Shown: positions 47,807 through 57,619, counted from the stretch's first letter. The stretch: 64,000 nt of DNA from [Clostridium] symbiosum (GCA_021769625.1 JAETSN010000005.1:21368-85367); one strand, 5' to 3'. Translations and numbers: made by a program. The notes: generated by a model not told the origin, from the letters alone.

Positions 47807-47972
47807 CAGCCGGAAAGAACATAAAATACTGAAGGAGTCCTTTGAAAAACGCCGGCACTTAGGCGCTGTATTTTAGCGCCTTATGTGTCCGCTGCGTTCT
47901 TTCACAGGCTCTTGAAAAACAGAGCCAGCGCGAGCGTGGCGACGAAGTATTTTATGTTCTTTCCGGCGTCCG
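47807..47972 (+). repeat. Dispersed structured element F1, copy 4
   Basis: CA-GCCGGAAAGAACATAAAATACT (47809-47830) ... AGTATTTTATGTTCTTTCCGGC (47946-47967)-GTCCG; 22/22 pairing. Confidence 0.9.
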
Positions 47973-47987
47973 CTTAACCTCAAAACC

Positions 47988-49205
47988 CTACGGCCTAACC
48001 GCCGTCCCATCCTCTATCCTGCTATAAAGCCAACTAAAATCCATCGTATCGACAGCCGGATACTTCTTCGCTTTCTCTTCATCAAAATCAACGCCGATAC
48101 CCGGTTTTTCATTCAGATAAGCATAACCGTTCCTGACCTCAGGGCATCCCGGGAATACTTCTTCCTCCGCTTCATTAAAGCCGGCAAATTCCTGTATGCC
48201 GAAATTGGGGGAGGACAGATCCAGATGCATCTGCGCCGTCATACCGATAGGCGAGAGATCATTCGGGCCGTGCCATGCGGTCCTCACCTGGTAAGCCTCG
48301 GAGAATGCCGCAAGCTTTCTCGCCGGCGTCAGGCCGCCGATATCACTGATATGTACCCGGATATAATCGATCCACTGATTCTGGATGATCGTTTTCCATT
48401 CCAGGGAATTTGTAAATAATTCTCCCATGGCGAGAGGCGTTGTCGTATGGTTCCTGAGTTTTTCAAAATAACCCACTTGATCCGGACGCAGCGCATCTTC
48501 CACATAGAACATCTTAAACTGCTCAAACTCCTTTACGAGATTCAGTGTATCGATGGGCGTCAATCTTTCATGGATATCATGTAAGAGTTCCACATCCCAG
48601 CCGACATCGTTTCTGACTTTTTCAAAAAGCTTTACCGTATTTTGCATATAAAGCCTCGGGCTGTAATACATGCCGTCCGGCGCATTTTCTGTCTTGTTCA
48701 GTTTCTGGGGCGCACCGTTCATGGTTCCCCCGTAGGTTCCCATCTGACATCTGATATAGTGATAACCCTGTTCCTGCAGAGCACGCAGATTTTCTATCAC
48801 TTCCTCTATTGTATTTCCGTCCGCATGTTTGTAGACAGCGACCCCTTCCCGGCATTTTCCGCCGAACAGTTCATATAACGGCAATCCTGCGATCTTTCCC
48901 TTGATATCCCAGAGCGCTTCGTCAACGCCTGAGATCGCATTGTTCAGAACAGGACCGTTCCTCCAGTAGGAACTTCCCATCATCGTCTGCCAGATATCCT
49001 CCGTATTGTATACGGATCTCCCGATCAGCATCGGGCGCAGATATTCCTGAATGGCAGGGATGACCGCTTTATACCGCCATGTGAAGGTCGCACAGCCAAG
49101 CCCGTAGAGTTCCGGCTCCGATGTCTCGACTTTTACCACCACCAGATTGATTCCATGTGGTGCTGTGATAATTGTTTTTATGTCTCTGATTGTAATGTTT
49201 TTCAT
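47988..49205 (-). CDS. rspA: Mandelate racemase/enolase superfamily, RspA / D-mannonate dehydratase-like
   Basis: MKNITIRDIKTIITAPHGINLVVVKVETSEPELYGLGCATFTWRY; WHGPNDLSPIGMTAQMHLDLSSPNFGIQEFAGF. Confidence 0.9.
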   Translation of the reverse strand: MKNITIRDIKTIITAPHGINLVVVKVETSEPELYGLGCATFTWRYKAVIPAIQEYLRPMLIGRSVYNTEDIWQTMMGSSYWRNGPVLNNAISGVDEALWDIKGKIAGLPLYELFGGKCREGVAVYKHADGNTIEEVIENLRALQEQGYHYIRCQMGTYGGTMNGAPQKLNKTENAPDGMYYSPRLYMQNTVKLFEKVRNDVGWDVELLHDIHERLTPIDTLNLVKEFEQFKMFYVEDALRPDQVGYFEKLRNHTTTPLAMGELFTNSLEWKTIIQNQWIDYIRVHISDIGGLTPARKLAAFSEAYQVRTAWHGPNDLSPIGMTAQMHLDLSSPNFGIQEFAGFNEAEEEVFPGCPEVRNGYAYLNEKPGIGVDFDEEKAKKYPAVDTMDFSWLYSRIEDGTAVRP

Positions 49206-49271
49206 GATCCACCTTTTCCTGGTTATTATCCGATCGCCTGTTTTGTAATAACCATATCATTTATATTTATA

Positions 49272-50105
49272 TTAACTCTTTACCGCACCGCTTGTCATAC
49301 CTGCGATGAAATATCTCTGGAAACATAAAAACAGGATGATCAGCGGAAGACAGGACATGCTGGATGCTGCCATCATATCATTCCAATGTACCTGATTCTG
49401 TGTATTCAGGGAAACAATACCCACCGTCAGCGTTTTCAGGGAATCCTTCGAGATCAGGATAGAAGAATACATATATTCATTCCAGCCGTTGATCAGCACA
49501 AAGATGGCAACCGCTGCAATACCGGGTATCGTGAGAGGCAGCACAACTTTGGAAAAGATCGTAAAGCTGTTTGCCCCGTCCACCCTTGCCGCTTCATCCA
49601 GTTCCAGAGGGATCGTCTCAAAATAGGAAGTCATCATCCAGGTGCTGAACGCGATGTTCGTCGCCGCGTAAACGATCGTCAATCCCAGCAGGGAGTTTGT
49701 CATATGATAGGTGCTGAGCACCGCATAAAACGGAACGACCAGCATAACGCTCGGGAAAGTCTGTGTCACCAGCAAAAATGCCATAAACTGTTTTTTCCCT
49801 TTAAATTTAAATCTTGTCACACCGTATCCTGAAAGGCAGGCACAGGCAGTACAGATCACCATGGAACCCAGACAGGTTACCAGTGAATTTCTTGTCATTT
49901 TTCCGAAACTGTACAGACCGAAAAACTTTTTGAAAGAATCCAGAGATATCGGGTTCGGGATCCAGACAGGCGTAGGGGAATAGGTCTGCGCCTCTCCCTT
50001 AAATGCGGTGGAAACCATCCACAACACGGGAACGATGATAAACAGCGCCAACACGATCAGGATCAGATATCTTCCTGCTGCCAGCAGTCTCTTTTTTGTT
50101 TTCAT
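49272..50105 (-). CDS. Carbohydrate ABC transporter permease (MalG type)
   Basis: EAA loop LPLELDEAARVDGANSFTIFSKVVLPLTIPGIA. Confidence 0.93.
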   Translation of the reverse strand: MKTKKRLLAAGRYLILIVLALFIIVPVLWMVSTAFKGEAQTYSPTPVWIPNPISLDSFKKFFGLYSFGKMTRNSLVTCLGSMVICTACACLSGYGVTRFKFKGKKQFMAFLLVTQTFPSVMLVVPFYAVLSTYHMTNSLLGLTIVYAATNIAFSTWMMTSYFETIPLELDEAARVDGANSFTIFSKVVLPLTIPGIAAVAIFVLINGWNEYMYSSILISKDSLKTLTVGIVSLNTQNQVHWNDMMAASSMSCLPLIILFLCFQRYFIAGMTSGAVKS

Positions 50106-50111
50106 ATCCGC

Positions 50112-51014
50112 CTATTCCTCCTTCAATATAAGTCTGTATATTTTACTGATCAGGTAACATATCGCAAATACAATGATACCCCATGCAGATGCCTTGCCAA
50201 ACTGCAGATCGTTGAACGCCGTGCCGTAGATGCTCAGGCTGACCAGATCCGTCGCCTTGCCCGGGCCGCCGCCGGTCATCGTGTAGACCAGTGTATACTG
50301 TTTGAACCACCACACACTGTCCAAAATGAGCGTTGTAGTAAGCACAGGCCGCAGTCCCGGTACAGTCACATGGAGGAACTGTTTCCATTTAGTCGCTCCG
50401 TCGATCATTGCCGCTTCGTACAGATCCTTCGAAACACTCTGCAGGCCGGACAGGATCATCGTCATGACAAGGGGATAACCTTTCCAGATACAGACAAACA
50501 CGATCGTCGGAAAAGCAAGGCTTCCCGAACTTAACCATGACATATTGCTGCTGATCAGTCCCAGAGATTTTAAAATAGCATTTAACACACCGTACATTGG
50601 ATTCAGGATCCACGTAAAGAGCAGCGCGATCACGCTCTCCGGGAACAGCCAGGGCAGCATAAAGATCACCCTGAAGATCGTTCTGCCTTTAAATTCCGTA
50701 TTCAAAAGCGAGGCAAGGATAAATCCAAGCACAAAATGCCCGATCACAACAAGGATCATAAATTTAAAGGTCAACAGCACGGAAGAATAAAATTCCGAAT
50801 TGGTGAATGCCTGAATATAATATCTGAGTCCGACAAATTTCCATTTTGTTACGAGATTTGTGTTAAAAAAGCTGATGTAGAGGCCATACGCCATCGGATA
50901 GATGATCATGGCGATCATGGCAAAGGCTGCAGGACCGATAAATGCATACCCTATAGACTGCCGTTTTTCTACCTTGCCCTTCTTTGTTTGTTTATTTGAT
51001 ATACTTTTTCCCAT
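50112..51014 (-). CDS. Carbohydrate ABC transporter permease (MalF type)
   Basis: SKDLYEAAMIDGATKWKQFLHVTVPGLRPVLTTTLIL. Confidence 0.93.
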   Translation of the reverse strand: MGKSISNKQTKKGKVEKRQSIGYAFIGPAAFAMIAMIIYPMAYGLYISFFNTNLVTKWKFVGLRYYIQAFTNSEFYSSVLLTFKFMILVVIGHFVLGFILASLLNTEFKGRTIFRVIFMLPWLFPESVIALLFTWILNPMYGVLNAILKSLGLISSNMSWLSSGSLAFPTIVFVCIWKGYPLVMTMILSGLQSVSKDLYEAAMIDGATKWKQFLHVTVPGLRPVLTTTLILDSVWWFKQYTLVYTMTGGGPGKATDLVSLSIYGTAFNDLQFGKASAWGIIVFAICYLISKIYRLILKEE

Positions 51015-51079
51015 TTCACTTCCTTCTTTCCCAAGTAACGATCATATGCTGCGCAGCGTTCATCCGTTCCCTCTTACAA

Positions 51080-51107
51080 AACAAGTGAGGAAACTTCCTC
51101 ACTTGTT
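51080..51107. promoter_or_regulatory. Perfect 13-bp intraoperonic stem-loop between SBP and permease genes
   Basis: AACAAGTGAGGAA-AC-TTCCTCACTTGTT. Confidence 0.7.
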
Positions 51108-51145
51108 CTGCTTGAACATAAGGGCAGGAAAGCATAGCCCATATT

Positions 51146-52535
51146 TTAATTGTACTCTTCCAGCAGCGTTTCCATCTCTTTTACAAGATCATCCACTGCC
51201 TGTTCATTGGTCTTGTCACCACTGAACACTGCTGAGTAAGCGTCGCCGAGCACTGTCTTCAATGCGCTCATGCCGGGGAAGTTGATCACATCGATACAAC
51301 CTGCATCTATTGTAGCAAGATAACCGGCATAATCATCACCCGTAATATATTCAACTTTCTGTCCTTCCACTGTAGAAGGAATCTTTCCGCTGGACTGCCA
51401 GAATTTATATTCCGGATCATTGACACTGAAGAATTTCAGGAATTCCACTGCCGCCGCTTTTTCTGCATCATCTGCCTGGCTGCAGAGAGCATAACCTTCC
51501 GCGTTCAGCATTGTACCGGGATAATCGCCCGGGATCTGAAATGAACCGAGTTTTCCTTCGAGATCCGGATTATTCGCGTAAGCAACGCCCAAAGCGTTAG
51601 AACCGGAGAGGATCATACTTGTGTAGCCCATAGCGAAATAGTTTGCCGCCGTAGCATAGTCCACTTCCGTGATACCTGTCGGAACCACGCCGTCAACATT
51701 GTTCATGTTTGTCCAGAAAGTAAATGCCTCTAAGAATCCGTCAGAACCGATATCTGTCGTCCATTCCCCGGTGGAATCATCTACCAGCTTAAAGCCCTGG
51801 CTCCATAAATAGCTCTGGAAGCGGCTCTGTCCTGAAGAGTTGTTGGAACCGACCATGGAGAATCCCCACTGGTCTATCTCGCCGTCACCGTCGGAATCCA
51901 CTGTCAGTGCTTTTGCACATTCCAGAAACTCATCCCATGTTTTGGGAACGGAAAGTCCGGCTTCCTCAAATCTGTCTTTTCTGTAGATAACGGCACTGGG
52001 CTGTACATCGATCGGATAGAATGCCATCTGGTCATCCAATGTACAGGCTTCTATAATACCATTCGCAAAGGTATTAAGTGTCTCGTCATCCAACTGACCT
52101 TTCAGGTCTTCCATCAGGCCTAAATCAAACAGGCTCGGCGCCTGATCAACACTTGTAAAGAACAGTGTCGGCAGATCATCCGGCGAAGTCGCCATTGCCG
52201 CAAGCTTTGTGTAGATATCATTACTGCTGATCGCTGTCACTTCCACAGTAATATTAGGATATTGCTCCATAAATTTATCTGCATATTCATAGATGTATTG
52301 CCCGTGGGGATCTTCACTTGCGTATGCACATAAAATAGTAACGGTAACTTCTTCGTCACCTAATGCCGTACCCCCCCCGATCTTCTGATGCAGGTTCCTC
52401 TGCCGCTTCCGCGCTTTCCTCCTGCGCTGGAGCATCCGGTGTATCTTGTGTATCATCAGCACTGTTCCCACAGCCTATCAAAGTTCCTGCCACCATGGTA
52501 AGTGACAAAATAACTGCTAAAATTTTCTTAGACAT
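51146..52535 (-). pseudogene. Carbohydrate ABC transporter substrate-binding lipoprotein split by a frameshift at a G8 tract
   Basis: 52535 frame encodes MSKKILAVILSLTMVAGTLIGCGNSADDTQDTPDAPAQEESAEAAEEPASEDRGG then stops; mature SBP continues in another frame (GTALGDEEVTVTILCAYASEDPHGQ...). Confidence 0.88.
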
Positions 52536-52736
52536 TTGACTCCTCCCAATTTTTTATGTGATTTTTTATGGAATCGTTAAGTTTAACTGCTTTCCATTTT
52601 GAATCATGCACAATTCAAAATGGATTTATACCGGTATATTTTGCGTTTTTCCTAACATATTTACAAAATAACATATATCAGAAGTCAAATGTCATCGAAT
52701 TTGTCTCAAAAATCATCATTTTTTATACAAAAAGCG

Positions 52737-52768
52737 AAAACCACCATTTTTTGGAAAATGGTGGTTTT
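52737..52768 (-). terminator. Terminator downstream of AraC genes
   Basis: AAAACCACCATTTT/AAAATGGTGGTTTT, 14-bp stem. Confidence 0.8.
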
Positions 52769-52770
52769 TA

Positions 52771-53703
52771 TCACATATCGATTGACCTGCGCTTTTTAAG
52801 GTACGCCTGATGTTTTTTTCTGTACTGCAGAGGGGATATCTGCATCATTTCATTGAACTGACGAAGAAACGTATTGACATTTGTATACCCTACCTCGGCG
52901 GCGAGCGCTTCTATACTGATATCAGATCTTTCAAGTAGACGCACTGCATTGGATATCCTGACCGTATTAATATACTTTTTGATATTGATCCCGCATTCCA
53001 GCTTAAAATATTTGCTGATCGTACCGGGCTGGAAATAAAAACGCTCTCCCAGTTTTTCCAGATTGATCTCTTCCTTATAGTTTAAATCAATATAACTCTT
53101 GATCTGCAGCATGGTCCGATGGAGCGGTGAATGGACATTTTCCGGATTCTGAAAGTCTAATTTTCTTTTCAGCATCAGTGTCAGCATATGAATATGAGCT
53201 GCCACTATTTCCGCACTGTCTTTTTTCGGATTTCTTGTCTCCTCTCTTAAATGCCTCAAAATATGAATATATTCGGCAAACTCCCTGTCCGGCAGCCCTT
53301 TCAGGAGCATACTTTTTTCAGGACTCAATGTCTGGTAAATGTCCAGATAATCACTGATCGCAGGGATCGTCCTCATATAGACCGGCAGCATTGTCAGCCC
53401 GTACCTGTTATATGGAACTTCCGTCAGTTTTGCAAAATGAAAATCCATGGCACCTATCATCAGAATATCATTTTTTCCGATCGTATAAGTTTCTCCGTTT
53501 ATTTTGTATTCCGCTCCGCCGCTTTCCCCGAAAAGAAGTTCTATAGAATTATGCCTGTGATTCATGATGCCTGAACCTGCATCAGAAGTGTGCGTCACAT
53601 AGACGTTCTCTTCATTCATCTCGATAAAAGCGGCTCCGTCCGGAGTATACGCTTCTCTCGGCCTTTTACCGTCATATTCTATCTGTTCAAATATTCTGTA
53701 CAT
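52771..53703 (-). CDS. AraC family transcriptional regulator (cupin sensor + HTH), paralogue 1
   Basis: C-terminal AraC HTH ISIEALAAEVGYTNVNTFLRQFNEMMQISPLQYRKKHQ. Confidence 0.92.
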   Translation of the reverse strand: MYRIFEQIEYDGKRPREAYTPDGAAFIEMNEENVYVTHTSDAGSGIMNHRHNSIELLFGESGGAEYKINGETYTIGKNDILMIGAMDFHFAKLTEVPYNRYGLTMLPVYMRTIPAISDYLDIYQTLSPEKSMLLKGLPDREFAEYIHILRHLREETRNPKKDSAEIVAAHIHMLTLMLKRKLDFQNPENVHSPLHRTMLQIKSYIDLNYKEEINLEKLGERFYFQPGTISKYFKLECGINIKKYINTVRISNAVRLLERSDISIEALAAEVGYTNVNTFLRQFNEMMQISPLQYRKKHQAYLKKRRSIDM

Positions 53704-53730
53704 CTGTATCCCCTTCTTTTAATCAGTTTT

Positions 53731-54663
53731 TCAAGATAGATCGATTATGCAGTGCTTTTTCAGATAAGCCTGATGTTTCTTCCTGTATTGCAGAGGGGAT
53801 ATCTGCATCATTTCACTGAACTGGCGAAGAAATGTGTTCACGTTCGCAAATCCCACTTCTATAGCCAGAGCCTCTATGCTGATATCGGATTTTTCCAGAA
53901 GCCGCACGGCGTTTGATACTCTGACAGTATTGATATATTTTTTAATGTTGGTATTGAATTCCAGTTTAAAATATTTGCTGATCGTGCCGGGCTGGAAATA
54001 AAAGAGTTCTCCCAATTTTTCCAGACTAAGGTCTTCTTTATAATTCAGGTCGATATAACTCTTGATCTGCAGCATGGTCTGATGGAGGGGAGAATGGCTG
54101 AACTTCATATTCTGAAAATGCAGTTTTCTTTTCAGCATCAGGGTCAGTATATGAATATATGCCGCAACGATCTCAGAACTGTCCGCCTTTGCGTTTCTTG
54201 TCTCTTCCCTCAAATGTCTCAAAATATGGACATACTCCGCAAACTCCCTGTCACTGAGCCCTTTCAGGAGCATACTGTTTTCGGGACTCTGGGTTTCATA
54301 TATGCCAAGATAATCATTGACGGCAGGGATCGTTCTCATATAGGTGGGAAGCATTGTCAGTCCGTAACGGTTAAACGGCACCTTTGTAACCTTGCGGAAA
54401 TGAAAGTCCATCGCCCCGATGATCAGGATATCATTTTTACCGACAGAATATATTTCCTCATTTATCTTATAGTCTGCTTCACCTTCCTCACAAAAAAGAA
54501 TCTCAACGGAAGTGTGCCTCTGATTGATGATCTCAAAATCCGAATTGGAAGTGTGGGTCACATAGACATTCTCTTCATTCATCTCAATGAAGGTTCCATC
54601 TGCAGTATACGCTTCTCTTGGCCTGATACCGTCGTACTCCATCTGCTCATACAGTCTGTCCAT
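53731..54663 (-). CDS. AraC family transcriptional regulator, paralogue 2
   Basis: Collinear with the adjacent gene over its full length. Confidence 0.92.
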   Translation of the reverse strand: MDRLYEQMEYDGIRPREAYTADGTFIEMNEENVYVTHTSNSDFEIINQRHTSVEILFCEEGEADYKINEEIYSVGKNDILIIGAMDFHFRKVTKVPFNRYGLTMLPTYMRTIPAVNDYLGIYETQSPENSMLLKGLSDREFAEYVHILRHLREETRNAKADSSEIVAAYIHILTLMLKRKLHFQNMKFSHSPLHQTMLQIKSYIDLNYKEDLSLEKLGELFYFQPGTISKYFKLEFNTNIKKYINTVRVSNAVRLLEKSDISIEALAIEVGFANVNTFLRQFSEMMQISPLQYRKKHQAYLKKHCIIDLS

Positions 54664-55656
54664 CTACATATCCCCTTCAAAAAGAATACCTGCCTCTTTC
54701 CGCATTGTTTCTATTATCTCAATAACATTTACCGTAGTTTCCAGCTTTTTTTGTATGGTATGGTAATCTTCTTCCAGCAGCATCTTTGTCATATTCTGGA
54801 CTTCATAAAACCATCTGTCCGGATTTTCCTGCAGATTATAAGATGTTTCGCTATTCTTTGTCACAAGACGGACACTATTCAATCCATTCGGGCCTCCTTC
54901 CACATAAAGATATCCCTTTTCTCCTTGAATCTGGACAGAATTCTCCCCCCAGGTATCCTTCGCCCCGGTACACTCGCTGACAAAATCAGAATACTGCAGG
55001 ATGACAATACCGGAAGTATCCACACCCGTATGACAGATATTCGGATAATATACTGCCTTTTCCGGTTTCCCGAACAGCGCTATATTTAGATAAAGATTGT
55101 AATAATTGATATCCTGCAAACACCCGCCCGCAAAATCGGGGCTGAATACATTCGTCACATTTCCTGCGAGAAGCTGGTCATAACGGCTCGAATACTGGCT
55201 GTAGGAGGACATCACAAGCCGTATCCTCCCAATCTCGGGAAGTTTTTCTTTTATAATGCTCAAATTCGGCAAAAATGCAGTCGGCGTTGCGTCAACCAGA
55301 AAAAGTCCTTTTTCTTCCGCCAGCGCGATCAATTCCTCCACCTGCGCCTTTCTGGGGCACATGGGTTTTTCGCAGATCACATTTTTCCCATGCAGCAGTG
55401 CGGCCTTTGCCTGTTCATAGTGCATATTGTTCGGAGATGCCACATAGATAAAGTTTACTTCCTCATCCGACAATAAAGCATTCAGATCCGTATATACCTT
55501 TTCAGCTCCATACTTCCCGGCGAGTTCCCTGCCCTTTTCTTCCGTTCTGGAGTAGACGGCTTCAAGGCGGATACCATCCGTGGCCTTTACCCCATCCAAT
55601 ATGGAATGTACAATAAAGCCGGAACCTATCGTACCAAGTTTAATCTGTTCCATAAA
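54664..55656 (-). CDS. Gfo/Idh/MocA family oxidoreductase (start approximate, MEQIKLGTIGSGF)
   Basis: IKLGTIGSGFIVHSILDGV; NFIYVASPNNMHYEQAKAALLHGKNVICEKPM. Confidence 0.9.
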   Translation of the reverse strand, partial: FMEQIKLGTIGSGFIVHSILDGVKATDGIRLEAVYSRTEEKGRELAGKYGAEKVYTDLNALLSDEEVNFIYVASPNNMHYEQAKAALLHGKNVICEKPMCPRKAQVEELIALAEEKGLFLVDATPTAFLPNLSIIKEKLPEIGRIRLVMSSYSQYSSRYDQLLAGNVTNVFSPDFAGGCLQDINYYNLYLNIALFGKPEKAVYYPNICHTGVDTSGIVILQYSDFVSECTGAKDTWGENSVQIQGEKGYLYVEGGPNGLNSVRLVTKNSETSYNLQENPDRWFYEVQNMTKMLLEEDYHTIQKKLETTVNVIEIIETMRKEAGILFEGDM

Positions 55657-55790
55657 ACTTCTCCCTTCATCATTTTGATCTTTCGTCTTCATTCTAGCAT
55701 ATACCTATAAAGTATAACAACTTTATATTCTCTAAAAATGTACCGAAAATTATCCGGATGCATTTTTTCCCGCTTTACCAGACACAGCAA

Positions 55791-55820
55791 AAAGCCCTGC
55801 GTCCGAAAACGCAGGGCTTT
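55791..55820 (-). terminator. Terminator downstream of oppA-like gene
   Basis: AAAGCCCTGCGT...ACGCAGGGCTTT followed by TT on minus. Confidence 0.8.
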
Positions 55821-55915
55821 TATATTTTACTTTACCGTAAAATAATACGGGAACCTACACATTTTGTATCAAAATGTGTAGTAGCATAAAAATTTATTTT
55901 CTATAAATTTTTATT

Positions 55916-57619
55916 TTACTCAGTAATATCAGCGTACATGAAGTACCAGTAACCATATGCGGAATGCCACATACCTGTGATCTTATCGCTCTGCAGCCAG
56001 AAGTCATTGTAGTAAGCTACAGGGATACATGCCGCCTGATCCATCAGGATATCTTCTGCCTCATGCAGTGCTGCGGAACGCTCAGCCGTATCCAGAGTTG
56101 TTCTGGAAACATCCATAGCCGCATCGTAATCCGCATTGTCAAACTTACCGTCGTTGTTGCCGTTTGTGGAGTACAGCAGATCCAGCATATTGGAAGGATC
56201 GGAGTAGTCTCCTACCCAGCCGTTACGGGATGCTTCGTAATCACCGTTACGTCTCATAGGTGTGAAGCTTGCCCACTCAACGATATCTACGTTCAGGGTG
56301 ATGCCAAGTTCAGCCCATGCCTGCTGCAGATACTCTGCAACAACTCTGTGGTAACCTGCATCGTTTGTGCTGTATGTGATAACCGGGAAGCCTTCACCAT
56401 CCGGATATCCTGCATCTGCAAGGAGCTGTTTTGCCTCTTCCAGATTTGCTTCATAGTTTGCCACATCGATATAAGGCTGTCCGCCGTTTGCGTTATCCAT
56501 GAACTGGGAACCGTCTGTATCGATCCAGCCCGGACCCATGAAGTTGGATGCCGGTGAATAAGTTCCCTGCATCAGGGTATTTGCCACATAGTCACGGTCA
56601 ATTGCAAGGCTCAGTGCCTTACGGACATTTACATCATCAAAAGGAGCTTTCTGTGTATTTAAGCTCAGGTAGTAGGTACCGATGATAGGATCAACGTAGA
56701 ACTCAGGGTTGCCTTCCAGAGAAGGAATTTCTTCTGTAGGAACGTCCTTGATAAACAAAACCTCGCCTGTCTGGTATGCGCTGTAGGAAGCGTTGGCATC
56801 CTCGATCAGATTAAACTTGATCGCATCCAGTTTGATCGCATCTGCATTCCAGTAGTTGGGGTTCTTCGTGCACATAATGTAAGAACCGGGAACCCACTCG
56901 GAAATGTAGAAAGAACCGTTGCAGACATAAGTACCTGCATCAACTGCCCATGCGTCGCCGTTTGTATCGATTGTTGCCTGCTGTACAGGGCTCAGTGTTG
57001 CGAATGCTGCCAGAGAACCAAAGTAAGGACAAGGGGAGGACAGATGTACTTCCAGTGTAGTATCATCTGCCGCTACCACATTCAGCTTTGTGATATCGCC
57101 TGCGATAGCATCCTCGTAACCTTCAACCATGCTCAGAACTGTCTCCGCATAGGGAGCTGCCGTATTGGGATCGCATACGCGCTGCCAGCTGTAAACGAAA
57201 TCGTTAGCTGTCAGGTCGGAACCGTCAGACCATTTCAAGCCGTCTCTTAAATGGAAAGTCCATGTCAGGCCATCTTCAGATACTTCCCAGCTTTCAGCCT
57301 GTCCGGGAGCAAGTTTGCCTTCCTGATCAACTGTCAGAAGACATTCAAATGTGTGTAAGATCATGTTGCCGCCGTCAACTGCACTGTTCAATGCAGGGTC
57401 AAGCGTCTCAGGGTTCGGCCCAATCTGTACGGAAAGAACTTTCTCACCTGTGGAAGCTGCCCCCCCGTCAGATTCTGCTGCCGCATTATCGCCGGTTTCT
57501 GTTGCTTCTTCTGTGCTCTCGCTCGGTGCTGCAGGTTCTTCAGATGAAGAATTGCCGCAAGCCGTTACGCTGACAACCATAACCGCTGCCAGAAAAAGAG
57601 CTGCTACTCTTTTTTTCAT
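55916..57619 (-). CDS. oppA: Peptide ABC transporter substrate-binding lipoprotein (OppA)
   Basis: Lipobox VVSVTACGNSSS; GPNPETLDPALNSAVDGGNMILHTFECL; family 5 SBP. Confidence 0.93.
   Translation of the reverse strand: MKKRVAALFLAAVMVVSVTACGNSSSEEPAAPSESTEEATETGDNAAAESDGGAASTGEKVLSVQIGPNPETLDPALNSAVDGGNMILHTFECLLTVDQEGKLAPGQAESWEVSEDGLTWTFHLRDGLKWSDGSDLTANDFVYSWQRVCDPNTAAPYAETVLSMVEGYEDAIAGDITKLNVVAADDTTLEVHLSSPCPYFGSLAAFATLSPVQQATIDTNGDAWAVDAGTYVCNGSFYISEWVPGSYIMCTKNPNYWNADAIKLDAIKFNLIEDANASYSAYQTGEVLFIKDVPTEEIPSLEGNPEFYVDPIIGTYYLSLNTQKAPFDDVNVRKALSLAIDRDYVANTLMQGTYSPASNFMGPGWIDTDGSQFMDNANGGQPYIDVANYEANLEEAKQLLADAGYPDGEGFPVITYSTNDAGYHRVVAEYLQQAWAELGITLNVDIVEWASFTPMRRNGDYEASRNGWVGDYSDPSNMLDLLYSTNGNNDGKFDNADYDAAMDVSRTTLDTAERSAALHEAEDILMDQAACIPVAYYNDFWLQSDKITGMWHSAYGYWYFMYADITE

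Noticed and set aside
9113-47972. F1 copies as ordinary IS elements or MITEs with fixed terminal inverted repeats
   Set aside because: Terminal arms are not conserved between copies, no transposase is near, and no clear target-site duplication was visible by eye; kept as a structured element of unknown type.
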